Part shown: in pieces, positions 18,877 to 26,662 of the stretch
Position numbering within the stretch: the stretch's first letter is position 1
Layout of the letters: every line of letters starts with the position of its first letter
NCBI GenBank assembly: GCA_903861075.1
Contig: CAIOSY010000062.1
Span: 1-49,727, forward strand
DNA: 49,727 bases
Source: an uncultured Nitrosomonadales bacterium
GTDB taxonomy: Bacteria > Pseudomonadota > Gammaproteobacteria > Burkholderiales > Gallionellaceae
Reading direction: 5' to 3'
Program-made: the position numbers and the translations under genes
The notes under the pieces: model-generated
Seen by the model: the letters and a program-made list of their open reading frames with translations, nothing else
Database searches by the model: none
What the model was told of the DNA's origin: nothing

Positions 18877-19194
18877 ATGACCCTATACACGCAACTCCAG
18901 CAATCCCCTTCACGGAAGCGGAAGTCGGCACGCCGTATCGTTTTGAATCCGACTTCATGGTGCAATATTTGGCGGGATTACCCGAACTCACCCTTAGTAA
19001 AAGGGGGAGGAGTGAAACGGAAGGGGGATTTTTGTCAGCTGAAGCACTCGCCGTTTTCGATGCCTGACGTGTTTTATGGCAGGCGTATTTCGCCGATATC
19101 GATGTGGGCTTATCATATCCGCAATGCCTTTAAAGCTCGCAACGCCAGTTGTGATAACGCATTCGTTGGCTTTACTCCGTTTGAAACAGCCTAG
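18877..19194 (+). pseudogene. Possible decayed reading frame between apt and mtnA
   Basis: The 418-base gap between apt and mtnA has no convincing intact gene. A plus-strand frame of 105 codons (18877-19194) looks unprotein-like after its first 11 residues. From about base 18908 a different frame reads sensibly (FTEAEVGTPYRFESDFMVQY, then LAGLPE, LSAEALAVFDA). After a TGA it continues RVLWQAYFADIDVGLSYP before another stop. This fits an old gene with one frameshift and one stop, but I do not recognise the family. Inside it, 18991-19027 holds a repeat-like stretch with CCCTTAGTAAAAGGGGG and AAGGGGGATTTT, resembling short dispersed elements. Confidence 0.3.
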
Positions 19195-19247
19195 AAAACT
19201 TTGAGCGACAAGCTGCAACCACAAGTTCTTGAGTTAGGATTTTTAAG

Positions 19248-20375
19248 ATGAAAATTAATGGAGCACCTTCTCGCACCATCTGGACGACTTCTGATGGGGC
19301 GCTTGAAATCATCGACCAGACCCGTTTGCCGCACGAGTTTATCACTGTTCGTCTTGAAACCATGCGTGATGCGGAACAGGCAATACGATCCATGCAGGTG
19401 CGCGGTGCACCGCTGATAGGCGTGACGGCGGCTTATGGCATTGCCCTGTCTATGAAACATCATGCATCGGATGCGGCACTGAAAGCGAGCTGCGATATGC
19501 TAGTTAAGGCCAGACCCACGGCGGTGAATCTGCGTTGGGCGGTGGAGCACATGCGTGAATTTTTGTTGCCACTGACGGCTACAGAGCGCGGTCGAGCGGC
19601 ATGGGATGAGGCAGGAAGGATGGCGGATCAGGACGTGGCGATCAATGCCGCGATCGGGCAATGCGGTCTGGAGATTATCCGCGAATTTCATCAGAAGACG
19701 GGGAAAACGGTCAATATATTGACGCATTGCAACGCGGGGTGGCTGGCGACGGTCGATTGGGGAACGGCGTTAGCGCCCGTCTATGCGGCGCAGGCGGCTG
19801 GAATTCCCGTGCATGTCTGGGTGGATGAAACCCGCCCGCGCAATCAGGGGGCGAGTCTGACCGCCTGGGAGTTGGCGCAGCAGGGCGTGTTACACACCGT
19901 GATTGTGGACAACGCGGGTGGACATCTGATGCAGCATGGTTTGGTGGATATCGCGATTGTTGGAACAGACCGGGTTACCGCAACCGGCGATGTCTGCAAC
20001 AAGATAGGTACTTATCTCAAGGCATTGGCCGCGTTCGACAATGGTGTGCCTTTTTATGTGGCGATGCCGGTTTCGACGCTGGACTGGACCTTGCAGGATG
20101 GGGTTAAGGAAATTCCCATCGAGGAGCGCGGTGAGGAAGAAGTCACACACCTTTCCGGGCTTTGTGATGACGGACAGATTCGTCGCGTTCAACTAACGCC
20201 GACGGGTTCGCCTGCCGCTAATTACGGTTTTGATGTGACGCCGGCGCGTCTGGTGACGGGTTTGATCACAGAGCGTGGTTTGGTGGCTGTAAATGTGGAA
20301 GCCATACGATCAGCATTGTCTGACACCCCTCGCCCGGAAGCGGGAGAGGGACTGGGGGAGTGGGAAAATGAATGA
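19248..20375 (+). CDS. mtnA: S-methyl-5-thioribose-1-phosphate isomerase
   Basis: MtnA isomerises 5-methylthioribose-1-phosphate to 5-methylthioribulose-1-phosphate. The 375-residue product shows MQVRGAPLIGVTAAYGIAL, the catalytic cysteine in NILTHCNAGWLA and the VDETRPRNQGASLTAWEL segment. The catalytic aspartate lies in VGTDRVTATGDVCNKIGTY. The C-terminal tail beyond VNVEAIRSAL is low in complexity and runs into the start of the next gene (overlap 20368-20375). It continues the pathway begun by mtnP, about 950 bases upstream. Confidence 0.95.
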   Translation: MKINGAPSRTIWTTSDGALEIIDQTRLPHEFITVRLETMRDAEQAIRSMQVRGAPLIGVTAAYGIALSMKHHASDAALKASCDMLVKARPTAVNLRWAVEHMREFLLPLTATERGRAAWDEAGRMADQDVAINAAIGQCGLEIIREFHQKTGKTVNILTHCNAGWLATVDWGTALAPVYAAQAAGIPVHVWVDETRPRNQGASLTAWELAQQGVLHTVIVDNAGGHLMQHGLVDIAIVGTDRVTATGDVCNKIGTYLKALAAFDNGVPFYVAMPVSTLDWTLQDGVKEIPIEERGEEEVTHLSGLCDDGQIRRVQLTPTGSPAANYGFDVTPARLVTGLITERGLVAVNVEAIRSALSDTPRPEAGEGLGEWENE

Positions 20376-21009
20376 ACAAAATCTGCGCGCCGAGTTGGTT
20401 CGCATTACGAAGCAACTGGATGCCCAAGGCTTGAGCCACGGGACATCGGGAAATTTTAGTGTGCGTTACGGTGAGGGGTTTTTGATTACGCCCTCCGGTT
20501 TTGGCGCAGAAGGTTTGAGTATCGACGACATTGTGTTCGTGCATTTGTCCGGGCAGGCAACGGGGCGGTGGCAACCGTCAAGCGAGTGGTTGTTTCACCG
20601 CGACATCTACCATGAGCGACCCGAATTTGGCGCCATTGTTCATACTCATTCAAATGCAGCGACCAGTTTAGCCTGTTTGCGGCGTGACATTCCGCCTTTT
20701 CATTACATGCTGGCTTTGCTGGGGGGCAATAGTTTGCGTTGCGCTCGCTATGCGACTTTCGGCACGCAAGCCTTGTCTGATAATGCCCTGCTTGCGATGA
20801 AAGACCGTAAAGCCTGTTTGCTCGCGAATCACGGCATGATCGCAGCGGGGGGAGATTTGGCAGAGGCTTTTAAATACACCATTGAGGTGGAAAATCTGAG
20901 TGAGCTTTACTTGCGTGCGCTTTCGGTTGGTGAGCCGGTATTACTAACAGAAGCGGAATTTTTTGATGCGCAGCGTCAATTTGCCGGTTATGGAAAACCT
21001 AAGCAATAA
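20368..21009 (+). CDS. Class II aldolase (FucA-like), probable methylthioribulose/deoxyribulose-1-phosphate aldolase
   Basis: The 213-residue protein is a zinc class II aldolase/adducin domain. TSGNFSVRYGEGFLITPSG binds phosphate; PSSEWLFHRDIY has the catalytic glutamate at the place of FucA Glu73. IVHTHSNAAT and ANHGMI supply the zinc histidines. The SSEW motif, the HYMLALLGGNS segment and ARYATFGTQAL follow L-fuculose-phosphate aldolase more closely than the dehydratase MtnB. Together with mtnP and mtnA this suggests cleavage of methylthioribulose- or 5-deoxyribulose-1-phosphate to DHAP and an aldehyde (the DHAP shunt). MtnB is the alternative. The start at 20368 overlaps mtnA by eight bases; the longer frame from 20293 lies inside mtnA. 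Confidence 0.85.
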   Translation: MNEQNLRAELVRITKQLDAQGLSHGTSGNFSVRYGEGFLITPSGFGAEGLSIDDIVFVHLSGQATGRWQPSSEWLFHRDIYHERPEFGAIVHTHSNAATSLACLRRDIPPFHYMLALLGGNSLRCARYATFGTQALSDNALLAMKDRKACLLANHGMIAAGGDLAEAFKYTIEVENLSELYLRALSVGEPVLLTEAEFFDAQRQFAGYGKPKQ

Positions 21010-22202
21010 TGAATAACTCACCTCGTTGCGATATTTTTTGCAATGTCATTGATAACTATGGGGATGTCGGTGTGAGCTGGCGCCTGGCGCGGCAACTGGC
21101 AAATGAATTTAGTTGTAAGGTGCGCTTATGGGTAGATGACCTGCAAAGCTTTGTAAAACTGTGCCCTGAAGCAGATGTGAAGCTAACTGTTCAGCGCAAC
21201 CGCGGGGTTGAGATCCATTTATGGTGCGATACATTCGAGGGGGTATGCGCTGCCGATTTTGTTATTGAAGCCTTTGCGTGCAATATGCCGGATGTTTATC
21301 TTGCAGCGATGGCGGCGCGAGATAAGGAGCCTGTCTGGGTAAATCTGGAGTATCTGTCTGCTGAAGCCTGGATTGAAGGTTGTCATAAGTTACCATCGCC
21401 AAAACCACCGCTGACACGTTATTTTTTCTTTCCCGGTTTTACCAGGCGGACGGGTGGATTATTGCTGGAGCATGATTTGCTGGCAAGACGAGATGAATTT
21501 CAATCAGATACCGTGCAACAAGCGAATTATTGGAAATCGCTAGGTATTAAAACTCCGGATGCCCGCACCTTGAAAATTTCCATGTTCGCCTATGAAAATG
21601 AGGCCTTGTCAGCTTTGTTCGACGTCTGGGTGCATGGCTGTCAGCCGATTTTGTGCTTAGTGCCTGAAGGGCGAATTTTGCCTCAAGTGTTGCATTACTT
21701 TGGTAATTGCACCGGATTAAGTTCCGGGGTTCGACATTACTTGCGCGGTAATCTTGAGGTGGTTGTTTTGTCTTTTGTTGAGCAGGAACGTTATGACGAG
21801 TTACTTTGGGCGTGTGATATTAACTTCGTGCGCGGTGAAGACTCCTGTGTACGGGCGCAGTGGGCAGGCAAACCCTTTGTTTGGCAAATTTATCCGCAAC
21901 ATGATGCCGTTCACCGGGATAAATTGCAGGCGTTTTTGGACTTGTATGGTAGGAGGCTCAGTTTGCCGGTTGTACAGGCAATGCACGATTTATGGCGCAT
22001 ATGGAATGGTGAGTCGGGGGGGGCGAATGTGGAAAGTTCAGTTTGTACCGCATGGCTCTCAACTCTCACGGTACGGGAAGAATGGAATGAACATGCCACA
22101 TCTTGGGCGCTGGAATTGTCTAAAAATACCCTGGCATTGAATTTGCTGGATTTTTTTCAGGAAATCGGTAGAATTCGCGCCTTCGAAATTGAAGAGCAGT
22201 GA
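21009..22202 (+). CDS. earP: EF-P arginine rhamnosyltransferase EarP
   Basis: EarP transfers rhamnose from dTDP-L-rhamnose to an arginine of elongation factor P. The 397-residue inverting GT-B enzyme has [20 protein letters not shown] at the N-terminus, which includes the Asp residues of the family active site. [21 protein letters not shown] at about residues 272-292 binds the nucleotide sugar (quoted in part as RGEDS). Its start overlaps the aldolase stop by one base (TAATG) and its stop lies two bases before the efp ATG, so it is tightly coupled to its substrate gene. The dTDP-rhamnose genes rmlABCD are not in the window. Confidence 0.95.
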   Translation: MNNSPRCDIFCNVIDNYGDVGVSWRLARQLANEFSCKVRLWVDDLQSFVKLCPEADVKLTVQRNRGVEIHLWCDTFEGVCAADFVIEAFACNMPDVYLAAMAARDKEPVWVNLEYLSAEAWIEGCHKLPSPKPPLTRYFFFPGFTRRTGGLLLEHDLLARRDEFQSDTVQQANYWKSLGIKTPDARTLKISMFAYENEALSALFDVWVHGCQPILCLVPEGRILPQVLHYFGNCTGLSSGVRHYLRGNLEVVVLSFVEQERYDELLWACDINFVRGEDSCVRAQWAGKPFVWQIYPQHDAVHRDKLQAFLDLYGRRLSLPVVQAMHDLWRIWNGESGGANVESSVCTAWLSTLTVREEWNEHATSWALELSKNTLALNLLDFFQEIGRIRAFEIEEQ

Positions 22203-22204
22203 AC

Positions 22205-22759
22205 ATGAAAACAGCACAAGAATTACGCGCCGGTAACGTCATTATGGTGGGTGCGGATCCCATGGTTATTTTGAAGGCTGAATACAGCCGTTCAGGCCGT
22301 AACGGTTCAGTCGTCAAGATGAAAATGAAGAATTTGCTGACTGAATCAGCCAAGGAAACGGTATTCGCCGCAGACGATAAATTCGATCAGGTTATTCTGG
22401 ATCGCAAAGAAGTAACCTATTCATACTTTGCTGAGCCTATGTATGTCTTTATGGATGAAGATTACAACCAGTACGAAATTGAAGTTGAATGCATGGGAGA
22501 TGCGCTTAACTATGTTGAAGATGGTATGCCGTGTGAAGTGGTATTTTACAACGACAAGGCGATTTCAGTTGAGTTGCCTAACACGATTGTGCGTGAAGTG
22601 ATCTACACAGAACCCGCTGTTCGTGGCGATACCTCGGGTAAGGTTATGAAGCCGGCAAAAATTAATGGTGGTTTTGAATTGCCTGTTGCGGCATTTGTTG
22701 AAATCGGCGATAAAATCGAGATCGACACGCGTACCAACGAGTTCAAGAAACGCGCTTAA
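22205..22759 (+). CDS. efp: Elongation factor P (arginine-32 type)
   Basis: EF-P enters the ribosomal E site and relieves stalling at proline runs. The 184-residue protein has the KOW-like N-terminal domain and two OB domains ending [13 protein letters not shown]. The tip of domain I reads [12 protein letters not shown], placing Arg32 at the modification site in place of the lysine found in EpmA-type EF-P. This matches the EarP pathway encoded immediately upstream. I use the ATG at 22205; a GTG at 22199 overlaps the earP stop and would add two residues. A strong terminator follows. Confidence 0.97.
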   Translation: MKTAQELRAGNVIMVGADPMVILKAEYSRSGRNGSVVKMKMKNLLTESAKETVFAADDKFDQVILDRKEVTYSYFAEPMYVFMDEDYNQYEIEVECMGDALNYVEDGMPCEVVFYNDKAISVELPNTIVREVIYTEPAVRGDTSGKVMKPAKINGGFELPVAAFVEIGDKIEIDTRTNEFKKRA

Positions 22760-22778
22760 TTTTTTTCATTCTGTATTA

Positions 22779-22818
22779 AAAAATTACCCGGACGTGTTTT
22801 TGTTCGGGTAATTTTTTG
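22779..22818 (+). terminator. Rho-independent terminator after efp
   Basis: AAAATTACCCGGAC pairs with GTTCGGGTAATTTTTT around a short T-rich loop. The stem is followed by a T run and closes the mtnA-aldolase-earP-efp transcript. Confidence 0.88.
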
Positions 22819-22839
22819 AGTGAATTTTAAAGTCGCTAC

Positions 22840-23039
22840 AGTTAAACCTATTAAAAAAATTTATCCGCAGATTGCACAGATTAAAACCCATTAAAACCCA
22901 TTAAAACCCATTAAAACCCATTAAAACCCATTAAAACAGAGGCTTATAAGAAGGCCTGTGGCAAACCATCAGGTGAAAGTACCAATGGCTGTAATTGCTT
23001 GAAAATCTGCGGATCGAACTGAGGTTTTTAAGTTAAACC
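22840..23039. repeat. Possible miniature mobile element: direct repeats, inverted repeats, tandem array
   Basis: The nine bases AGTTAAACC occur at 22840-22848 and again at 23031-23039. Inside them, ATCCGCAGATT at 22863-22873 is matched by its exact inverse AATCTGCGGAT at 23004-23014. Between lie the 10-bp tandem array and a short palindrome CTTATAAG at 22943-22950. The arrangement resembles a non-autonomous element with a target duplication, but the inverted repeats are 14-16 bases in from the direct repeats, so the ends do not fit a standard MITE. The right direct repeat covers the last codons of the LexA-like gene. Confidence 0.4.
22881..22937. repeat. Tandem 10-bp repeat, phased A-tracts
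   Basis: TTAAAACCCA is repeated five times without error from 22881 to 22930 and followed by a partial sixth copy. Each unit has an AAAA tract, and the 10-bp period is about one helical turn, so the array should be intrinsically curved. There are no spacers, so this is not a CRISPR array. Confidence 0.9.
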
Positions 23040-23620
23040 CTGTATTTTCGAACCAGACCTGTCAGCACCCCAAATATTTCCAGGGTCCCTTGCGGACGGA
23101 TGATGGGATAGGCAGAATTGGCCGGGCAAAGAATAAAGGCCCCTTTTTCGCGACCTAGTGTTTTGAGGGTAAATTCATCATCTACGATCGCGACGACAAT
23201 GTCGCCGATATTTGCCGTCAGTCGTTTTTCTACGATGGCCACGTCACCTTCATGTATGCCTGCATCTATCATCGAATCTCCTTTGACGGTGATCAGGGTA
23301 GTTTTCGAGGGTGTATCGATTAACATTTCATCAATGACGAAGAAATCGGCTTGCGCTTGTGTCACGGCAACCGGCATCCCGGCCTGAATAGTTGCTTGTG
23401 CTAAAGAGCGTTCGAAAAACTTTCGTGTGGGAACCCATGTGCCATCCGGTGTGCGCTCGATTAAATAGGCCTCTTCTAATCGGGTTAATATGGTTTTCAC
23501 CCAGGATTTTGAAGCTATCCCGAACACCTCACACAGGCGTGCGTAAGAAGGTATGTTTTTCCAGTTGGCGTAGTAATCTTGAAGCCGGCTGAGATATTCG
23601 GTGTCTTTGTTATCACCCAT
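23033..23620 (-). CDS. LexA-like self-cleaving repressor (S24 peptidase family)
   Basis: The 195-residue protein has an N-terminal winged-helix region (residues 1-70, SYARLCEVFGIASKSWVKTI) and a C-terminal LexA/UmuD-type peptidase domain. The Ala80-Gly81 cleavage site (IQAGMPV), Ser116 (VKGDSM) and Lys153 (EFTLKTL) are present with spacing almost identical to E. coli LexA (84/85, 119, 156). RecA-triggered self-cleavage is therefore expected. The frame extends to a TTG at 23680, but that codon is the -35 box, so I place the start at the ATG at 23620. A palindrome lies in its own promoter, suggesting autoregulation. Whether it is the main SOS LexA or a second paralogue cannot be decided here. 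Confidence 0.85.
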   Translation of the reverse strand: MGDNKDTEYLSRLQDYYANWKNIPSYARLCEVFGIASKSWVKTILTRLEEAYLIERTPDGTWVPTRKFFERSLAQATIQAGMPVAVTQAQADFFVIDEMLIDTPSKTTLITVKGDSMIDAGIHEGDVAIVEKRLTANIGDIVVAIVDDEFTLKTLGREKGAFILCPANSAYPIIRPQGTLEIFGVLTGLVRKYRV

Positions 23621-23633
23621 GATTATTTGCTTG

Positions 23634-23680
23634 AGAACGAACGTGTTGTGTAATATAAAGAACGTTCGTTCTGGTGTCAA
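23634..23680 (-). promoter_or_regulatory. Promoter and operators of the LexA-like gene
   Basis: On the minus strand TTGACA (23680-23675) and TATATT (23657-23652) are separated by exactly 17 bp, a near-consensus sigma-70 promoter. The spacer holds a perfect palindrome AGAAC-GAAC-GTTCT (23659-23672). A second, imperfect copy with the same AGAAC half-site lies at 23634-23647, 25 bp away centre to centre, just downstream of the likely transcription start. A repressor bound there would block polymerase. Confidence 0.8.
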
Positions 23681-23733
23681 TGTGTATCATCGCAACCAGC
23701 ATGTGGTTCGCAGTGTTTCCCGGTTTTCTCAGG

Positions 23734-24780
23734 CTAATTGACGACTACGCGTGCATTCCCCGGTTTCATCTCGCCGATAACAGTCGCCTGTTCAAATCCC
23801 GCTGCGTGAAAACAGCGCAACACCTCATCCACGCCTTCTGGTGCCACAGAAACTAATAAACCGCCACTGGTTTGTGCATCTGCTAATAGTCGGCGTTGCC
23901 AGTCTGTTAGTTCAGCTGAAAATTGTACATCGCAACCATAGCTTTCCATGTTGCGTTCAATCGCGCCCGGACCATAACCTTGTTCTGCCAATGGTAACGC
24001 CTCGGACAAAACAGGAATGTTTTTGAATATCAATTCTCCCGTTAAATTAGCGCCCCGGCACATTTCCAGTAAGTGCCCGAGCAGGCCGAATCCGGTCACG
24101 TCGGTTAGTGCATGGACGGCATTGATTGTTGAAAGTGTTGTGCCGACGGTATTAAGTTGAGTGGTATTCGCGATGAGTTGCGCATATCCTGCTGTTGACA
24201 GTGCGCCTTTTTTCAATGCGGCAGCCAAAATACCCACACCTAAACCTTTCCCCAGTATCAGTACATCGCCTGATATTGCCGCACTATTTTTTTTGAGTCT
24301 GTCCGGGTGTACGATGCCGATGGCGACCAAACCATAGATGGGTTCGGGAGAATCGATGGAATGTCCGCCGGCAAGGGGAATTCCTGCTGTGCGACAGACA
24401 GATTCACCGCCTTGTAAAATGGCGCGTATCGCTGCAATGGGCAGTTTATTGATGGGCATACCCACAATGGCTAAAGCCATAATCGGCGTCCCTCCCATTG
24501 CATATACATCGGATAAAGCGTTAGTGGCGGCGATGCGGCCAAAATCAAAGGGATCATCAACGATAGGCATGAAAAAATCGGTCGTGGCAATGATAGCCTG
24601 ACTATCATTTAAGCGGTACACAGCCGCATCATCACAGGTGTCAAGACCGACCAGAAGATCAGGGTAGGGAAGTTTTTCCTTGATATCCCCTAAAATTTTT
24701 TGTAATAAAGCCGGGGCAATTTTACAGCCGCAGCCACCACCGTGCGATAATTCGGTAAGCTTAATTTTTATTTCCGACAT
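23734..24780 (-). CDS. selD: Selenide, water dikinase
   Basis: SelD makes selenophosphate from selenide and ATP. The 348-residue protein has LSHGGGCGCKIAP with Cys17 and Lys20 in the positions essential in E. coli SelD. DDAAVYRLNDSQAIIATTDF, TNALSDVYAMGGTP and LTDVTGFGLLGHL are the ATP and metal sites. The active residue is a plain TGC cysteine, not a TGA. It is divergent from mnmH with 15 bases between the start codons. Its product is the selenium donor for MnmH, so the pair forms a selenouridine module. Confidence 0.96.
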   Translation of the reverse strand: MSEIKIKLTELSHGGGCGCKIAPALLQKILGDIKEKLPYPDLLVGLDTCDDAAVYRLNDSQAIIATTDFFMPIVDDPFDFGRIAATNALSDVYAMGGTPIMALAIVGMPINKLPIAAIRAILQGGESVCRTAGIPLAGGHSIDSPEPIYGLVAIGIVHPDRLKKNSAAISGDVLILGKGLGVGILAAALKKGALSTAGYAQLIANTTQLNTVGTTLSTINAVHALTDVTGFGLLGHLLEMCRGANLTGELIFKNIPVLSEALPLAEQGYGPGAIERNMESYGCDVQFSAELTDWQRRLLADAQTSGGLLVSVAPEGVDEVLRCFHAAGFEQATVIGEMKPGNARVVVN

Positions 24781-24795
24781 GGGTTTCTCATTTAT

Positions 24796-25863
24796 ATGCT
24801 GTTCAGAACCGCAAACCTATCACAGCTGGCCGAGTTTGACGATATTATTGATGTACGTACTCCCTCTGAGTTTGCCGAAGATCATCTGCCCGGGGCGATA
24901 AATTGCCCGGTATTCTCTGATGAAGAACGCATCATCGTCGGTACATTGTATAAACAGGTTTCTCCCTTTGAAGCTCGTAAAGTGGGTGCGGCGATGGCGG
25001 CAATAAATATCGCTCATCACTTGCAAGTGCGTTTTTATGATCGCCCTAAATCCTGGCGTCCGCTTATCTATTGTTGGCGAGGGGGACAACGCAGTGGCGC
25101 GATGTGTATTATTCTGGCGCAAGTGGGTTGGGCAGCACATAAGCTTGAGGGGGGGTATAAGACGTATAGGCGCAACGTACTTGCGCAACTCGAGATCCTG
25201 CCAGCTACGCTTGGTTTTCAAGTGGTATGCGGTCCGACAGGTTCGGGTAAGAGCCGCTTGCTTCATGTGCTGGCAGCCCAAGGTCAGCAGGTTCTGGATT
25301 TGGAAAAGTTAGCGCAACACCGGGGTTCTATTTGGGGTCGCTTACCGGGAAAGGATCAGCCTGGTCAGAAATATTTTGACAGTGAGCTGCTGCTTGCATT
25401 GCAGAAAATGGATCCCTCCTATCCTGTTTATGTGGAAGCTGAGAGTAATAAAATTGGTCAGCTGACTTTGCCTCCCGCACTCGTTCGCGCCATGCATTTG
25501 GGGTCATGTTTACTAATTGAAACGCCGATGGTCTCGCGTATTGCTGGATTACAGGAAGATTATCCACACTACATCGATAATCCGCCGTTACTTATTGCTC
25601 ACCTGCAGGCGTTGCACCGTTTTCACGGTGAAAAACAACTACAGTGCTGGATTGAATTGATACAGGCGGGTAATTTTTCTATGTTAGTCGGTGAGTTACT
25701 CTCCTTACATTATGATCCGAGTTATCTGCGTGCTACCTCGAAACATTATGTGAATTTACCCTCGGCGCGTAGCGTTAGGCTGGTGGATTTATCAGCAGAT
25801 ACCCTCAATTATGTTGCTGCCAGCGTTGTCGCAGAAAGGGCTGCACTTATTGTGTCGTGTTAA
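24796..25863 (+). CDS. mnmH: tRNA 2-selenouridine synthase MnmH/SelU
   Basis: MnmH replaces sulfur by selenium, through geranylated intermediates, at wobble uridine 34 of tRNA-Lys, -Glu and -Gln. The 355-residue protein has an N-terminal rhodanese domain with IIDVRTPSEF and Cys93 in IYCWRGGQRSGAM. A P-loop domain follows with GPTGSGKS at residues 146-153 and LEKLAQHRGSIWG. No selA, selB or selC is present in the window, so selenium may be used only for tRNA, which is an inference limited by the window. Confidence 0.95.
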   Translation: MLFRTANLSQLAEFDDIIDVRTPSEFAEDHLPGAINCPVFSDEERIIVGTLYKQVSPFEARKVGAAMAAINIAHHLQVRFYDRPKSWRPLIYCWRGGQRSGAMCIILAQVGWAAHKLEGGYKTYRRNVLAQLEILPATLGFQVVCGPTGSGKSRLLHVLAAQGQQVLDLEKLAQHRGSIWGRLPGKDQPGQKYFDSELLLALQKMDPSYPVYVEAESNKIGQLTLPPALVRAMHLGSCLLIETPMVSRIAGLQEDYPHYIDNPPLLIAHLQALHRFHGEKQLQCWIELIQAGNFSMLVGELLSLHYDPSYLRATSKHYVNLPSARSVRLVDLSADTLNYVAASVVAERAALIVSC

Positions 25864-25889
25864 TATTGTCAATAAATCAGGAGATTTTT

Positions 25890-26105
25890 ATGCAAGAGTT
25901 TCATTTGAACGGCGAATATGTCGAGCTTAACCAATTACTTAAAATGTCGGGGTTATGTGATAGCGGGGGCGCGGGTAAAGTATTGGTGGCGGAGGGTGTT
26001 GTATCTGTTGACGGTGAGATTGAGTTGAGAAAAACGGCCAAGATACGCGCAGGATCATTTGTGACGCTTGGTGATGTAACGATTAGTGTGCTGGCGCATG
26101 AATAA
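25890..26105 (+). CDS. S4-domain RNA-binding protein, YbcJ type
   Basis: The 71-residue protein is a lone S4-like domain: VELNQLLKMSGLCDSGGAGK, VLVAEGVVSVDGEIELRKTAKIR, then a short strand end. YbcJ of E. coli has this same fold and the SGGxxK phrase; its RNA target is unknown. AGGAGA lies seven bases before the ATG at 25890, so an upstream frame start at 25857, inside mnmH, is rejected. Its last eight bases overlap the next gene. Confidence 0.85.
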   Translation: MQEFHLNGEYVELNQLLKMSGLCDSGGAGKVLVAEGVVSVDGEIELRKTAKIRAGSFVTLGDVTISVLAHE

Positions 26106-26643
26106 ATTATTTCAAAGATTATCAGGCATCACAGTCTGCCTGTTTGCCTTAATTTCATGCGCAGCAATCATTCCCAAACAACATTTGATTCCAAAAGATC
26201 AATTAACCGGTACGATGCAAAAACAGTTTCCATTGCACTGGGAAAAGGGCGGCGGCTTGTTGGGGCTCACAATAGATCAGCCTCAATTAACACTGAATTC
26301 GCAACAAAATCGCCTGGCGTTAAGTGGACACTTCATTGCTCATGTCGCCTTGATTGATATCGATGGCGATTTCGCATCCAGCAGTATGCTGCATTATGAT
26401 TCCAGTCAGCGGGCGGTATTCTTGCAAGACGTAAAGGTCGATACACTTAGGGTAAAGCAGCAGGGCAACCGTTACACCGAGATTTTGCGAGCCGAAGTGA
26501 ATCGCATTCTGAAAGATTACGCATCGAGTCACCCTATATATCGTTTTAAAACAGATGAACTTGTAGTGCTGGGTATGCAAGTTGATGTCGCCAATATAAG
26601 TGTGGTTCAGGAAGGGTTAATGCTGCAACTTCATGCGATGTAG
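26098..26643 (+). CDS. DUF1439 lipoprotein (YceB-like)
   Basis: The 181-residue protein has a lipoprotein signal peptide (LFQRLSGITVCLFALISC) with the lipobox LISC, so it should be lipidated at that Cys. The mature part holds a repeated beta pattern, with FPLHWEKGGGLLGLTIDQPQ and VALIDIDGDFASSSMLHYDS, typical of DUF1439 proteins of the E. coli YceB family. The function is not known. It overlaps the S4 gene by eight bases; the GTG at 26086 is a less likely start. Confidence 0.82.
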   Translation: MNKLFQRLSGITVCLFALISCAAIIPKQHLIPKDQLTGTMQKQFPLHWEKGGGLLGLTIDQPQLTLNSQQNRLALSGHFIAHVALIDIDGDFASSSMLHYDSSQRAVFLQDVKVDTLRVKQQGNRYTEILRAEVNRILKDYASSHPIYRFKTDELVVLGMQVDVANISVVQEGLMLQLHAM

Positions 26644-26662
26644 TCATATGAACTTAAAATAA

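Noticed and set aside
19063-19065. TGA in the relic between apt and mtnA as a selenocysteine codon, given selD in the window
   Set aside because: No SECIS-like hairpin is evident and the frame also has a frameshift and further stops; ordinary decay is simpler.
22881-22937. CRISPR-like array
   Set aside because: The 10-bp units are contiguous with no spacers, and no cas genes are nearby.
23621-23680. 20-residue N-terminal extension of the LexA-like protein from a TTG
   Set aside because: The TTG is the -35 hexamer and the segment contains the -10 box and operator.
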